A stretch of 8,889 nucleotides of DNA from Syntrophobacterales bacterium. GTDB taxonomy: Bacteria; Desulfobacterota; Syntrophobacteria; BM002. Shown here piece after piece: positions 1 through 6,413 of this stretch (position 1 is the stretch's first letter; every line of letters starts with the position of its first letter). Where the stretch lies: assembly GCA_030613915.1 (NCBI GenBank), contig JAUWKY010000065.1:1-8889 (forward strand). Direction: 5' to 3'. The notes under the pieces are model-generated. The model saw only the letters and a program-made list of their open reading frames with translations, was not told the origin of the DNA and did not search any database. The position numbers were made by a program, and so were the translations under genes.

Positions 1-196
1 AGACAGGCTTTGCGAAGCATCAGTGCGTCATTGGCACCATTGCCTAGAGCAACCGTTTGCGAAGCCCCCAGTTTTTTCAGAAGCCCACATTTTTGCTCGG
101 CCTCGTTTCCAACCATAATCTGCACAGTCTCAAGATCACCACAATCCTGCATTAGAGCGGTAGCCATCCATCGGTATTGGCAGTAGCCACAAAAAA
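1..196 (-). pseudogene. Remnant of a HAD-family phosphatase (soluble P-type ATPase-like), frameshifted, 5'-truncated, running off the left edge
   Basis: Read on the minus strand from about 196, one frame gives FFVATANTDG and then stops within a few codons. From the ATG at 167 another frame is open for 55 codons to the window edge. It contains GNEAEQK, LKKLGA and GNGANDALMLRKA. In the small HAD group known as soluble P-type ATPase (COG4087), TADTxG (motif II region) is followed by a linker, then an AEQK lysine (motif III) and GNGxNDALML (motif IV, metal-binding Asp). The two frames join into that order if one base is missing around 168-172. The N-terminal half with the nucleophile Asp (DxxGT) is absent: the similarity begins at the ppdK terminator T-run. 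No ribosome binding site is seen. I infer a decayed gene. A sequencing error could explain the frameshift but not the missing N-terminus. The family is recognised from motifs only. Confidence 0.6.
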
Positions 197-232
197 GGCC
201 CGCAGGGAGTGCTTTTCTCTTCCATGCGGGCC
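191..232 (-). terminator. Intrinsic terminator of ppdK
   Basis: Read on the minus strand, GGCCCGCA (232-225) pairs perfectly with TGCGGGCC (204-197) around a 20-nt loop and is followed at once by six T residues (196-191). This is a textbook Rho-independent terminator. It lies about 33 nt after the ppdK stop codon, so the ppdK transcript should end here and not enter the HAD remnant. On the plus strand there is no comparable T-run after the stem, so it is probably one-directional. Confidence 0.9.
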
Positions 233-264
233 GTTTCGGCGAAATGTTTTCGAGATGTATGCCG

Positions 265-3000
265 CTAATCGTTTCTCAACGCCGCCTGGGCCGCGGCCAA
301 CCGTGCAATGGGCACTCTGAAAGGTGAGCAGCTAACGTAGTCGAGGCCGACCCGGTGGCAAAAGTCTATGGAACTGGGTTCACCACCGTGCTCACCGCAT
401 ATACCCACTTTGAGGTCGGGCCTGGTGGAACGCCCCAGCCGGACACCCATTTCCACAAGCTGCCCGACCCCGGTCTGATCGAGCTTGTCGAAGGGATCAT
501 CCGGCCAGATGTCGCCTTCAATGTATGGATAAAGGAACTTGGCTGAGTCATCTCTGCTTATGCCGTAAACGGTCTGGGTAAGGTCGTTGGTGCCGTAGGA
601 GAAGAACTCCGCCTCCTCGGCTATGGCGTCGGCTGTGAGCGCCGCCCGCGGTATCTCGATCATGGTGCCTACACTGAACTCCACTTCCATGCCCTGCTCG
701 GCGAAGACCTCCTCTGCCGCCTTTAGCACCACCTCTTTTTGGTGCTTCAGTTCTTCCACCCCACATATCAGGGGGATCATTATCTCCGGGATGACCTGAA
801 CCCCGTCTTTGGCCGCGACGCAGGCTGCCTCCAAGATGGCCTTGGCTTGCATTGCTGTGATTTCAGGATAGACTATACCCAGCCGACAGCCCCTGTGTCC
901 CAGCATGGGGTTGGACTCTGCAAGAGACTCCACCCGAGCCTCCACTTCTTGCACCGGGATGGAGAGCGATTTTGCCAGGTCAGCCATGCCCGCTTCATCG
1001 TGGGGCAGGAACTCGTGCAGGGGTGGGTCCAGGGTGCGGATTGTGACTGGCTTGCCGTCCATCGCCCTGAATATGCCGAGAAAATCCTCTCTCTGCATAG
1101 GCAAAAGCTTGGCAAGAGCTTTTTCTCTATCCTCCAGGGTGTCGGCGAGAATCATCTCCCGCATGGAAGTGATGCGGTCATCCATGAAGAACATGTGCTC
1201 AGTGCGGGTCAGCCCTATGCCCTCGGCGCCAAAGGCAATGGCAACTTCGCACTGCTCCGGTTCGTCGGCGTTGGTTCTTATGCCCAGCCGGCGCACCTCG
1301 TCGGCCCAGGTGAGAAGCTTTCCGAAGGCCTGACAGATGACGGAGTCCATTGGATCTAGAGTGCACTCGATGACCGCCCTGTAAATTTCTGAAGGGTATG
1401 TGGGTATTTCGCCGATTATCACCTGGCCTTCTGTGCCGTCCAGAGAGATCCAATCACCTTCCTTGACCTGCTTACCTTCCACCGCCATCTGGCGGTCCTT
1501 GTAGCTGATCTCCAGAGCTCCGCAGCCGGCCACGCAGACCTTGCCCATCTGGCGAGCCACCAGGGCGGCGTGGGACGTCATTCCGCCCCTGGCCGTTAGT
1601 ATACCCTGGGCGGCGTCCATACCGCGGATGTCGTCTGGTGAGGTCTCCCAGCGTACCAGAATCACCTTCTCGCCCCGTTCGGCCCACTCAACAGCATCTT
1701 CTGCGTTGAAGACCACCTTTCCCGAAGCAGCACCGGGACCCGCATTGAGGCCCACGGCCAAGAGTTTACCTTCATCGATTATTTTGTCCTTCTCCGCGGG
1801 ATTGAAGGTGGGCTGGAGGAGCTGGTTGAGCTGATCGGGCTCCACCCGCATGAGAGCCTCCTCTTTCGAGATGAGGCCCTCCTCCACCATTTCCACCGCA
1901 ATTCTCACCGAGGCGACTCCGGTACGTTTCCCGGAGCGGGTCTGGAGCATCCAGAGCTTTCCCTTCTGGATGGTGAACTCGATGTCCTGCATCTCTCGGT
2001 AGTGGGAGTCCAGCTTCTTTCTTATGGAGTCCAGCTCATCATATATATCAGGCATTTCCTCTTCCAGGGACGGAACGTCGCGGTCGCCCTTCTGGAACTT
2101 GTTGATGGGCTGGGGGGTCCTGGTACCTGCCACCACGTCCTCGCCCTGGGCGTTCATTAAATACTCGCCGTAGAAGGTATTGTCACCGGTGGCCGGGTTG
2201 CGGGTGAAGGCCACGCCGGTCCCCGAATCATCCCCAAGGTTTCCAAGTACCATGGCCGGAACATTTACCGCGGTTCCCATGTCATCGGGTATGTTGTTCA
2301 GCTCCCGGTAAGCCACGGCTCGGGGGATGTTCCAGGAGTAAAACACAGCACCGATACCCCCCCAGAGTTGCTCCCTGGGGTCCTGGGGAAATTCCTCACC
2401 CAGCCTGCTCTTGATGGCCTTCTTGTAGCGTACGGTCAGCTCTTTGAGGTCGTCCGCTGACAGCTCCAGGTCCAATTCCACCCCGGCCTCTTGCTTCAGA
2501 TCTTCCAGGATCTCCTCAAAGGGATCGATGTCGTCCCTGGACTCCGGTTTGAGGCCCATGACCACGTCCCCGTACATGCTAATTAGGCGCCGGTAGCTGT
2601 CATAGACAAATCGCGGGTTCCCCGACTGCTCAATGAGACCGGCTACGGTCTCGTCGTTCATACCCAGGTTAAGGACGGTGTCCATCATCCCCGGCATGCT
2701 GATGGCCGCGCCGGAACGCACGCTCATGAGCAGTGGATTTTTAGGATCGCCGAACTTCAACCCCAGTGTACTCTCCACCCTGGCTAGGGCTTCATCCACC
2801 TCTGCTTGAATCTCCGCCGGGTATCTTTGGGGATCTTTGTAAAAGGTGCAAACATCGGTGTTGATGGTGAAACCGGGCGGCACTGGGATTTCCATGTTGG
2901 TCATCTCGGCCAGGTTTGCACCCTTACCCCCAAGAAGAGCCTTCATCTCTTTGGTGCCGTCAGCCTTACCCTCTCCGAAAAAGTAGACGTACTTTGCCAT
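265..3000 (-). CDS. ppdK: Pyruvate, phosphate dikinase (PPDK)
   Basis: Cytoplasmic enzyme interconverting ATP + Pi + pyruvate and AMP + PPi + PEP, used for gluconeogenic PEP formation or in PPi-linked glycolysis. The 911-residue protein has the full family layout. The N-terminal ATP-grasp part starts with [10 protein letters not shown] (24-33) and includes the [16 protein letters not shown] stretch. A swivelling domain follows with the phosphohistidine motif GGMTSHAAL (His477; Thr475 is at the position targeted by PPDK regulatory kinases in other species). The C-terminal PEP/pyruvate barrel carries [10 protein letters not shown] with the catalytic Cys868. It is slightly longer than the roughly 875-residue clostridial enzyme. 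The ATG start is supported by GGGAG (3012-3008) at 7-nt spacing. It is transcribed alone, from the promoter at 3218-3246 to the terminator at 191-232. The regulatory kinase gene is not in the window. No damaged motif was seen. Confidence 0.98.
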   Translation of the reverse strand: MAKYVYFFGEGKADGTKEMKALLGGKGANLAEMTNMEIPVPPGFTINTDVCTFYKDPQRYPAEIQAEVDEALARVESTLGLKFGDPKNPLLMSVRSGAAISMPGMMDTVLNLGMNDETVAGLIEQSGNPRFVYDSYRRLISMYGDVVMGLKPESRDDIDPFEEILEDLKQEAGVELDLELSADDLKELTVRYKKAIKSRLGEEFPQDPREQLWGGIGAVFYSWNIPRAVAYRELNNIPDDMGTAVNVPAMVLGNLGDDSGTGVAFTRNPATGDNTFYGEYLMNAQGEDVVAGTRTPQPINKFQKGDRDVPSLEEEMPDIYDELDSIRKKLDSHYREMQDIEFTIQKGKLWMLQTRSGKRTGVASVRIAVEMVEEGLISKEEALMRVEPDQLNQLLQPTFNPAEKDKIIDEGKLLAVGLNAGPGAASGKVVFNAEDAVEWAERGEKVILVRWETSPDDIRGMDAAQGILTARGGMTSHAALVARQMGKVCVAGCGALEISYKDRQMAVEGKQVKEGDWISLDGTEGQVIIGEIPTYPSEIYRAVIECTLDPMDSVICQAFGKLLTWADEVRRLGIRTNADEPEQCEVAIAFGAEGIGLTRTEHMFFMDDRITSMREMILADTLEDREKALAKLLPMQREDFLGIFRAMDGKPVTIRTLDPPLHEFLPHDEAGMADLAKSLSIPVQEVEARVESLAESNPMLGHRGCRLGIVYPEITAMQAKAILEAACVAAKDGVQVIPEIMIPLICGVEELKHQKEVVLKAAEEVFAEQGMEVEFSVGTMIEIPRAALTADAIAEEAEFFSYGTNDLTQTVYGISRDDSAKFLYPYIEGDIWPDDPFDKLDQTGVGQLVEMGVRLGRSTRPDLKVGICGEHGGEPSSIDFCHRVGLDYVSCSPFRVPIARLAAAQAALRND

Positions 3001-3007
3001 AATTTCT

Positions 3008-3012
3008 CTCCC
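3008..3012 (-). promoter_or_regulatory. Ribosome binding site of ppdK
   Basis: GGGAG on the minus strand, 7 nt before the ATG at 3000. It fixes the ppdK start, which also matches the conserved N-terminus of the family. Confidence 0.8.
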
Positions 3013-3217
3013 TTGCTGTAGGAAAGACCTTGAGTGTGCCTGATGGAAAAATTACGAAACAGTCCAGAGCCTGTCATGGAAGGAGGGTGGACTCGGGATG
3101 GTCCGTCCGACCGGCCCTAACGGTATTGATCCATCCAGGCTATTCAGAGTAATAGAAGGTGATATGATTGGAGTCGTCGACATGTAGTTGCAGGTCTGAC
3201 TCCCAAGTGACGAAGGT

Positions 3218-3246
3218 ACTATGCCACAATGGCTATATACTGTCAA
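3218..3246 (-). promoter_or_regulatory. Candidate sigma70-type promoter of ppdK
   Basis: On the minus strand a perfect -35 hexamer TTGACA (3246-3241) is followed after exactly 17 bp by CATAGT (3223-3218), a 4-of-6 match to the -10 consensus. Transcription would start near 3211, leaving a leader of about 210 nt before the ppdK ATG. The call rests on sequence match and spacing only. Confidence 0.6.
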
Positions 3247-3336
3247 TCACTGTCACGCTTCCCAGGAACTAGCCCGCGTGTTTGAATACCAAATCCCTAA
3301 ATTCCTAAATTCGTTTTATAATTCTTATATAACTCC

Positions 3337-3366
3337 TTGATTCAATGGGTATTCTTGTGATATAAG
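3337..3366 (+). promoter_or_regulatory. Candidate promoter of purB
   Basis: TTGATT (3337-3342), an 18-bp spacer, then TATAAG (3361-3366). Start of transcription would be near 3373, about 60 nt before the purB ATG. Both boxes are imperfect but the context (AT-rich, directly upstream of a lone divergent gene) fits. Confidence 0.45.
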
Positions 3367-3386
3367 CGAGCTACCCTTTACCGGCA

Positions 3387-3401
3387 TAGCCCCAGGGGCT
3401 A
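3387..3401. promoter_or_regulatory. Perfect 15-bp palindrome in the purB leader
   Basis: TAGCCCC, a central A, then GGGGCTA: a perfect inverted repeat with one central base, 29 nt before the purB start and about 20 bp downstream of the candidate -10. As DNA it resembles an operator for a dimeric repressor. As RNA it could form a short 5- to 6-bp hairpin. No regulator is identified and the site does not match a purine-operator consensus that I can recall. Confidence 0.4.
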
Positions 3402-3430
3402 ATCATTACTCAAAGTAAGAAAATGAGACT

Positions 3431-4732
3431 ATGATCCCACGATATACCCGTCCAGTGATGGGCCGCATCTGGGAGCAGGAAAACCGCTATCGCCAGTGGC
3501 TGAAGGTGGAATTGGCTGTAGTGGAATCCATGGCCCAGTTAGGACAAATACCCGCCCAAGCAGCCCAGGAGATCGCAGATAAGGCAGACTTCGATGTAGA
3601 GCGCATCGACGAAATTGAACATGAGGTGCGCCACGACGTCATCGCCTTCCTTACCTCTGTGGCTGAGCACGTGGGAGATTCCGCCCGCTATATCCACTTG
3701 GGACTGACCTCTTCTGATATTCTGGACACCAGTCTCGCCCTGCTACTCAGAGAGGCAGCAGATATTCTGTTAGATGATATCCAAGTCCTGCTTGAAGTCC
3801 TCAAACGACGTGCATTCGAGCATCGGGATACGGTCATGATAGGTCGTTCCCATGGGATACATGCTGAACCGATTACCTTCGGGCTAAAATTGGCGCTCTG
3901 GTACGCGGAGATGGATCGCAACAGACAACGACTCCGTCGTGCCCAAGAAACCATCAGTGTCGGCAAGATTTCCGGGGCAGTCGGCACCTATGCTAATGTG
4001 GATCCTGAAGTAGAACAATTAGCTTGCGGGCAGTTGGGCTTGAAGCCGGCGTCAATTTCCACCCAGATCATCCAACGTGATCGTCACGCCGAATATTTTT
4101 CTACCTTGGCTATTGTTGCCAGTAGCATAGAGAAAATTGCCATCGAAATCCGCCATCTCCAGCGCACAGAAGTCCTTGAAGCGGAAGAGTACTTTGCCAA
4201 GGAACAAAAGGGCTCTTCGTCCATGCCACACAAACGCAACCCGATTGGCAGTGAAAACCTCAGTGGTCTGGCCAGGTTAGTCCGCTCTAATGCAATGGCG
4301 GCCATGGAGAACATCCCTCTCTGGCACGAGCGCGACATCAGCCATTCCTCTGTAGAGCGGGTTGTTGCTCCCGACAGCACCATCCTGCTCGATTTTATGC
4401 TTCATCGTCTCACCAACCTGCTGGACAGGTTGGTGGTTTATGAGGAGAGGAGGAAAGCCAATCTGGAGAGCACTGGTGGCCTTTTCTTCTCGCAGCTTGT
4501 CTTGCTGGCTCTGACCGAGGGTGGTCTGGACCGTGATGAGGCGTATCGCCTCATACAACGCAACGCCATGGCCGTGTGGAATGAAGGTGGCAGTTTCAAA
4601 GATCGACTCGTTGCCGATCCAGAGATTATGGAGTATTTTTCTAAGGGTGAACTAGAGAAGCTTTTTGACCTTAATTACTTTCTGAAACACGTCGATACCA
4701 TCTTTGCCCAGGTATTCGAACAAGAAATGTAG
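3431..4732 (+). CDS. purB: Adenylosuccinate lyase
   Basis: Fumarase/aspartase-superfamily lyase acting twice in purine synthesis: SAICAR to AICAR plus fumarate, and adenylosuccinate to AMP plus fumarate. It is a cytoplasmic homotetramer in this family. The 433-residue length matches the short bacterial form (B. subtilis type). Visible landmarks are RHDV with His68, HLGLTSSDI, GRSHGIHAEP with His141 (both His numbers coincide with the Bacillus enzyme), and the mobile signature loop GSSSMPHKRNP with Ser262-264. The WHERDISHSSVER helix and a family-typical C-terminal helical domain follow. The ATG at 3431 matches the conserved MIxRYTRPxM N-terminus. Upstream Shine-Dalgarno pairing is poor. The overlapping ATG at 3423 opens only a 3-codon frame ending at the TGA that overlaps the purB ATG. 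The next gene begins 99 bp downstream and may share the transcript. Confidence 0.98.
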   Translation: MIPRYTRPVMGRIWEQENRYRQWLKVELAVVESMAQLGQIPAQAAQEIADKADFDVERIDEIEHEVRHDVIAFLTSVAEHVGDSARYIHLGLTSSDILDTSLALLLREAADILLDDIQVLLEVLKRRAFEHRDTVMIGRSHGIHAEPITFGLKLALWYAEMDRNRQRLRRAQETISVGKISGAVGTYANVDPEVEQLACGQLGLKPASISTQIIQRDRHAEYFSTLAIVASSIEKIAIEIRHLQRTEVLEAEEYFAKEQKGSSSMPHKRNPIGSENLSGLARLVRSNAMAAMENIPLWHERDISHSSVERVVAPDSTILLDFMLHRLTNLLDRLVVYEERRKANLESTGGLFFSQLVLLALTEGGLDRDEAYRLIQRNAMAVWNEGGSFKDRLVADPEIMEYFSKGELEKLFDLNYFLKHVDTIFAQVFEQEM

Positions 4733-4754
4733 GGATTCGGCCAGGGCTGGGCAC

Positions 4755-4814
4755 GGCAATTGCTAAAGATTTGAGTAATCCCGCAATTCCTTAATGGTTA
4801 CATCGTTTTTTTTT
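4755..4814 (+). other. Possible RNA hairpin and T9 tract after purB
   Basis: GG.AATTGC (4755-4763, one bulged C) can pair with GCAATTCC (4783-4790), with a small inner GATT/AATC stem. A run of nine T (4806-4814) follows, but 15 nt separate it from the stem. A normal intrinsic terminator has the T-run directly after the stem, so this is at best a weak terminator. The T9 tract lies 17 nt before the next start codon. Low confidence. Confidence 0.25.
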
Positions 4815-4831
4815 GAGTTAGCACCAATGAG

Positions 4832-6163
4832 ATGTGCAAAACCATGCGAGACAGAATATCAGCGAGACCTTCAATACTCAGTTGGCTGACTTTTGCATTG
4901 CTCCTCATTTTCCTACCGAGCAGGGGTGCTGCTTCTCAGTTACCAGCCAATCTGCTTATTTCTCCCAACGCCAGTCCGCACCACGTGATTCTGGTGGAAA
5001 AGAGTTCGCAGCGACTTTTTATCTATCAGTTTGATGGAGACTATGAGCTGGTGGCCACCTATAACATTGCCACCGGTGAGAATCCGGGCGACAAAAAGGT
5101 TAGTGGCGACAGAAAAACTCCCGAAGGTATATACTTCTTCACCAAGGCAGTCGGAGAACAGTACCTTACTTCCACTTACGGCGTCAGGGCTTTCCCCATG
5201 AACTATCCCAACCTCATGGATATACGGAGAGGTAAGGGAGGCAACAATATTTGGGTACATGGCACCAACGAGGAGCTCGAGGAGCGAAGCACCAACGGCT
5301 GCATTGTTCTTGGCAATGGAGATGTTGCTCAACTTGATTCTTACATCAAGCTCTGGAACACTCCCATTATCGTTGAAACAGAGCTTAAATATGAAGACCG
5401 CAGTACTCTACTCCACCAGGGTCAATTGCTTTTGGAAACAATCAATGGCTGGAGCCAGGCCTGGTCTCAAAAGGATTTGGATCGCTATCTCTCCTACTAT
5501 GCCTCTGGCTTTCGCTGGAAAAATTTGGACCTTCAGGGCTGGAAGATAAGGAAAGCTTGGCTAAACCAACGGTACAGGGCAATTTCTGTCCAACTCCGAG
5601 ACATTCGTCTGTTTCGCCAAGGAGAAATGGTGCTGGCTACCGCTGAGGAAATCTACCGCTCCGATCGGTTCGCATCCCATGGCTTCAAACATCTGTACCT
5701 GGTTCAAAATTCTGTGGACTGGCGCATTTTGGCTGAGGAGTGGCACAGTGCAAAGCGTCCAGCTCCCCCTCTTTTGCAACTGGCCGCCAAGCCTCCTCCG
5801 GATAGAGAAACTGCACAGGAGTCGGTGCGACGCTTTGTTGAAGAATGGCGACGTGCCTGGGAACAAGGAGATCTTCCCTCTTATCTGGCCTACTATCACC
5901 CTCGATTCAGAACGCGCGGCATGGGGTTGAGGGGTTGGAGCCGATACAAACGGCAGCTTTTTAGCCGCTCTTCCGAACGAGTCATTCAACTCGGTGACAT
6001 CGAAACAGAGGTGCAAGGCTCTGCTGCGGTGGTAAATTCCAAGCAAGAGTACCGTTCAGAAACTCATGAGGACTCCGGCCTTAAAACCTTGCGTCTTCGC
6101 TGGTACCGCGGGCGTTGGACTATTTTCAGAGAAACCTGGAAGCCACTCCCAGATCAAGGATAG
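4832..6163 (+). CDS. Secreted YkuD-type L,D-transpeptidase (YafK-like) with two C-terminal repeat domains
   Basis: Predicted envelope enzyme that makes or rearranges meso-DAP peptide bonds or protein links in peptidoglycan. It has a basic N-terminus, then a Sec signal (hydrophobic LTFALLLIFL, about 19-28, with cleavage likely near GAAS at 32-35). A YkuD domain spans about 50-187 with VEKSSQRLFIY, GDRKTPEGIYFF and the catalytic signature: His143 in WVHGT and Cys157 in STNGCIVL. Two copies of a roughly 105-residue domain follow (199-304 and 331-436), each with W..AW...DL..YL.YY, F, GW and a closing WxI...E.W. These resemble the NTF2-like Cds6-type repeats found after such transpeptidase domains; their role is not established here. 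The start is uncertain: the ATG at 4844 (residue 5) is equally possible and neither has a clear ribosome binding site. It lies 99 bp after purB. Confidence 0.9.
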   Translation: MCKTMRDRISARPSILSWLTFALLLIFLPSRGAASQLPANLLISPNASPHHVILVEKSSQRLFIYQFDGDYELVATYNIATGENPGDKKVSGDRKTPEGIYFFTKAVGEQYLTSTYGVRAFPMNYPNLMDIRRGKGGNNIWVHGTNEELEERSTNGCIVLGNGDVAQLDSYIKLWNTPIIVETELKYEDRSTLLHQGQLLLETINGWSQAWSQKDLDRYLSYYASGFRWKNLDLQGWKIRKAWLNQRYRAISVQLRDIRLFRQGEMVLATAEEIYRSDRFASHGFKHLYLVQNSVDWRILAEEWHSAKRPAPPLLQLAAKPPPDRETAQESVRRFVEEWRRAWEQGDLPSYLAYYHPRFRTRGMGLRGWSRYKRQLFSRSSERVIQLGDIETEVQGSAAVVNSKQEYRSETHEDSGLKTLRLRWYRGRWTIFRETWKPLPDQG

Positions 6164-6200
6164 AGCCCCCCCGAGCCCTTAAACTACTCCTGAACTAAGC

Positions 6201-6235
6201 AGTGGACACTGGGTGCTAAGCACTAGACAATTGGA
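6201..6235. repeat. Degenerate 7-bp repeat, AGTGGAC-like
   Basis: Five consecutive 7-bp blocks (AGTGGAC, ACTGGGT, GCTAAGC, ACTAGAC, AATTGGA) share only loose similarity, with ACT/AGC/GAC elements recurring every 7 bp. I report it because clearer 7-bp arrays follow at 6247 and 8517. On its own it would be weak. Confidence 0.3.
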
Positions 6236-6246
6236 AAAAGGTTGTC

Positions 6247-6281
6247 GGTTATACGTTATAGGTTATAGGTTATACGTTTAG
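6247..6281. repeat. Tandem heptamer array, unit GGTTATA
   Basis: Five contiguous 7-bp units: three are GGTTATA, one is CGTTATA and the last is a degenerate CGTTTAG. The array lies between the transpeptidase gene and the U32 gene. Each unit supplies a TATA(C/G)G hexamer that could serve as a -10 box. A TTGTCG at 6242-6247 lies 16 bp from one of them, so the array might sit in a promoter for the downstream gene. That last point is inference. Confidence 0.7.
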
Positions 6282-6337
6282 AGAGCACGCTTTTTCAGCC
6301 GTCCAGTTGCTTTTCTGTTACTAATGTCTTTTAAAAT

Positions 6338-6395
6338 GAGACGGATAACCACTAGAGTGGTTTTCTCGTCCGTCTCGGTGAGGCGCTATGCGCTC
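6338..6395 (+). other. Cluster of strong hairpins upstream of the U32 gene
   Basis: GAGACGGA (6338-6345) pairs perfectly with TCCGTCTC (6369-6376). Nested inside, AACCAC (6347-6352) pairs with GTGGTT (6357-6362) around a 4-base TAGA loop and is followed by TTTTCTC. A third small stem, GAG(G)CGC with GCGCTC (6380-6395), follows directly. This structure sits within a 90-nt in-frame extension of the U32 reading frame. That is one reason to prefer the later start at 6414 and to regard this stretch as leader. It could be a regulatory hairpin or attenuator, or the remains of a palindromic mobile element. Confidence 0.5.
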
Positions 6396-6413
6396 TGCGT
6401 ATCTTGGGACCCG

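Larger units (their letters stand above)
3001..3430. other. Divergent intergenic region between ppdK and purB
   Basis: A 430-bp gap between divergent genes. The ppdK side (about 3001-3250) holds a promoter and a long untranslated leader. The leader has a possible 6-bp stem (GGAGTC 3170-3175 with GACTCC 3198-3203) and another possible stem (GGATGG 3097-3102 with CCATCC 3131-3136). I recognise no known riboswitch in it. The purB side (about 3290-3430) is AT-rich, with two tandem copies of CCTAAATT (3296-3311), a TATAAT hexamer at 3317-3322 lacking a good -35, a candidate promoter, and a palindrome. A 64-codon frame on the minus strand (3246-3052) has no ribosome binding site or recognisable motif and is not called as a gene. 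Confidence 0.7.

Noticed and set aside
739..1359. 206-codon plus-strand frame opposite ppdK
   Set aside because: It lies entirely antisense to conserved PPDK codons. Long shadow frames are expected opposite GC-rich coding sequence, and the peptide has no family resemblance.
3052..3246. 64-codon minus-strand frame in the ppdK leader
   Set aside because: Its start codon overlaps the -35 region of the better-supported ppdK promoter. There is no ribosome binding site and no recognisable motif.
3296..3311. Two tandem copies of CCTAAATT before purB
   Set aside because: There are only two copies and the period is 8, not 7. It is too short to link to the heptamer arrays or call a repeat locus.
3423..3434. 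3-codon upstream frame (ATG AGA CTA TGA) overlapping the purB start
   Set aside because: It is too short to judge and lacks its own ribosome binding site. An ATGA overlap of this size easily arises by chance.
5561..6046. 161-codon minus-strand frame opposite the transpeptidase gene
   Set aside because: It is antisense to the repeat domains, with no plausible start signal or motif, so it is a shadow of the real gene.
6324..6413. 30-codon N-terminal extension of the U32 frame
   Set aside because: It encodes no conserved U32 residues, coincides with the hairpin cluster, and has no ribosome binding site before the ATG at 6324. It was treated as leader, though the start remains somewhat uncertain.
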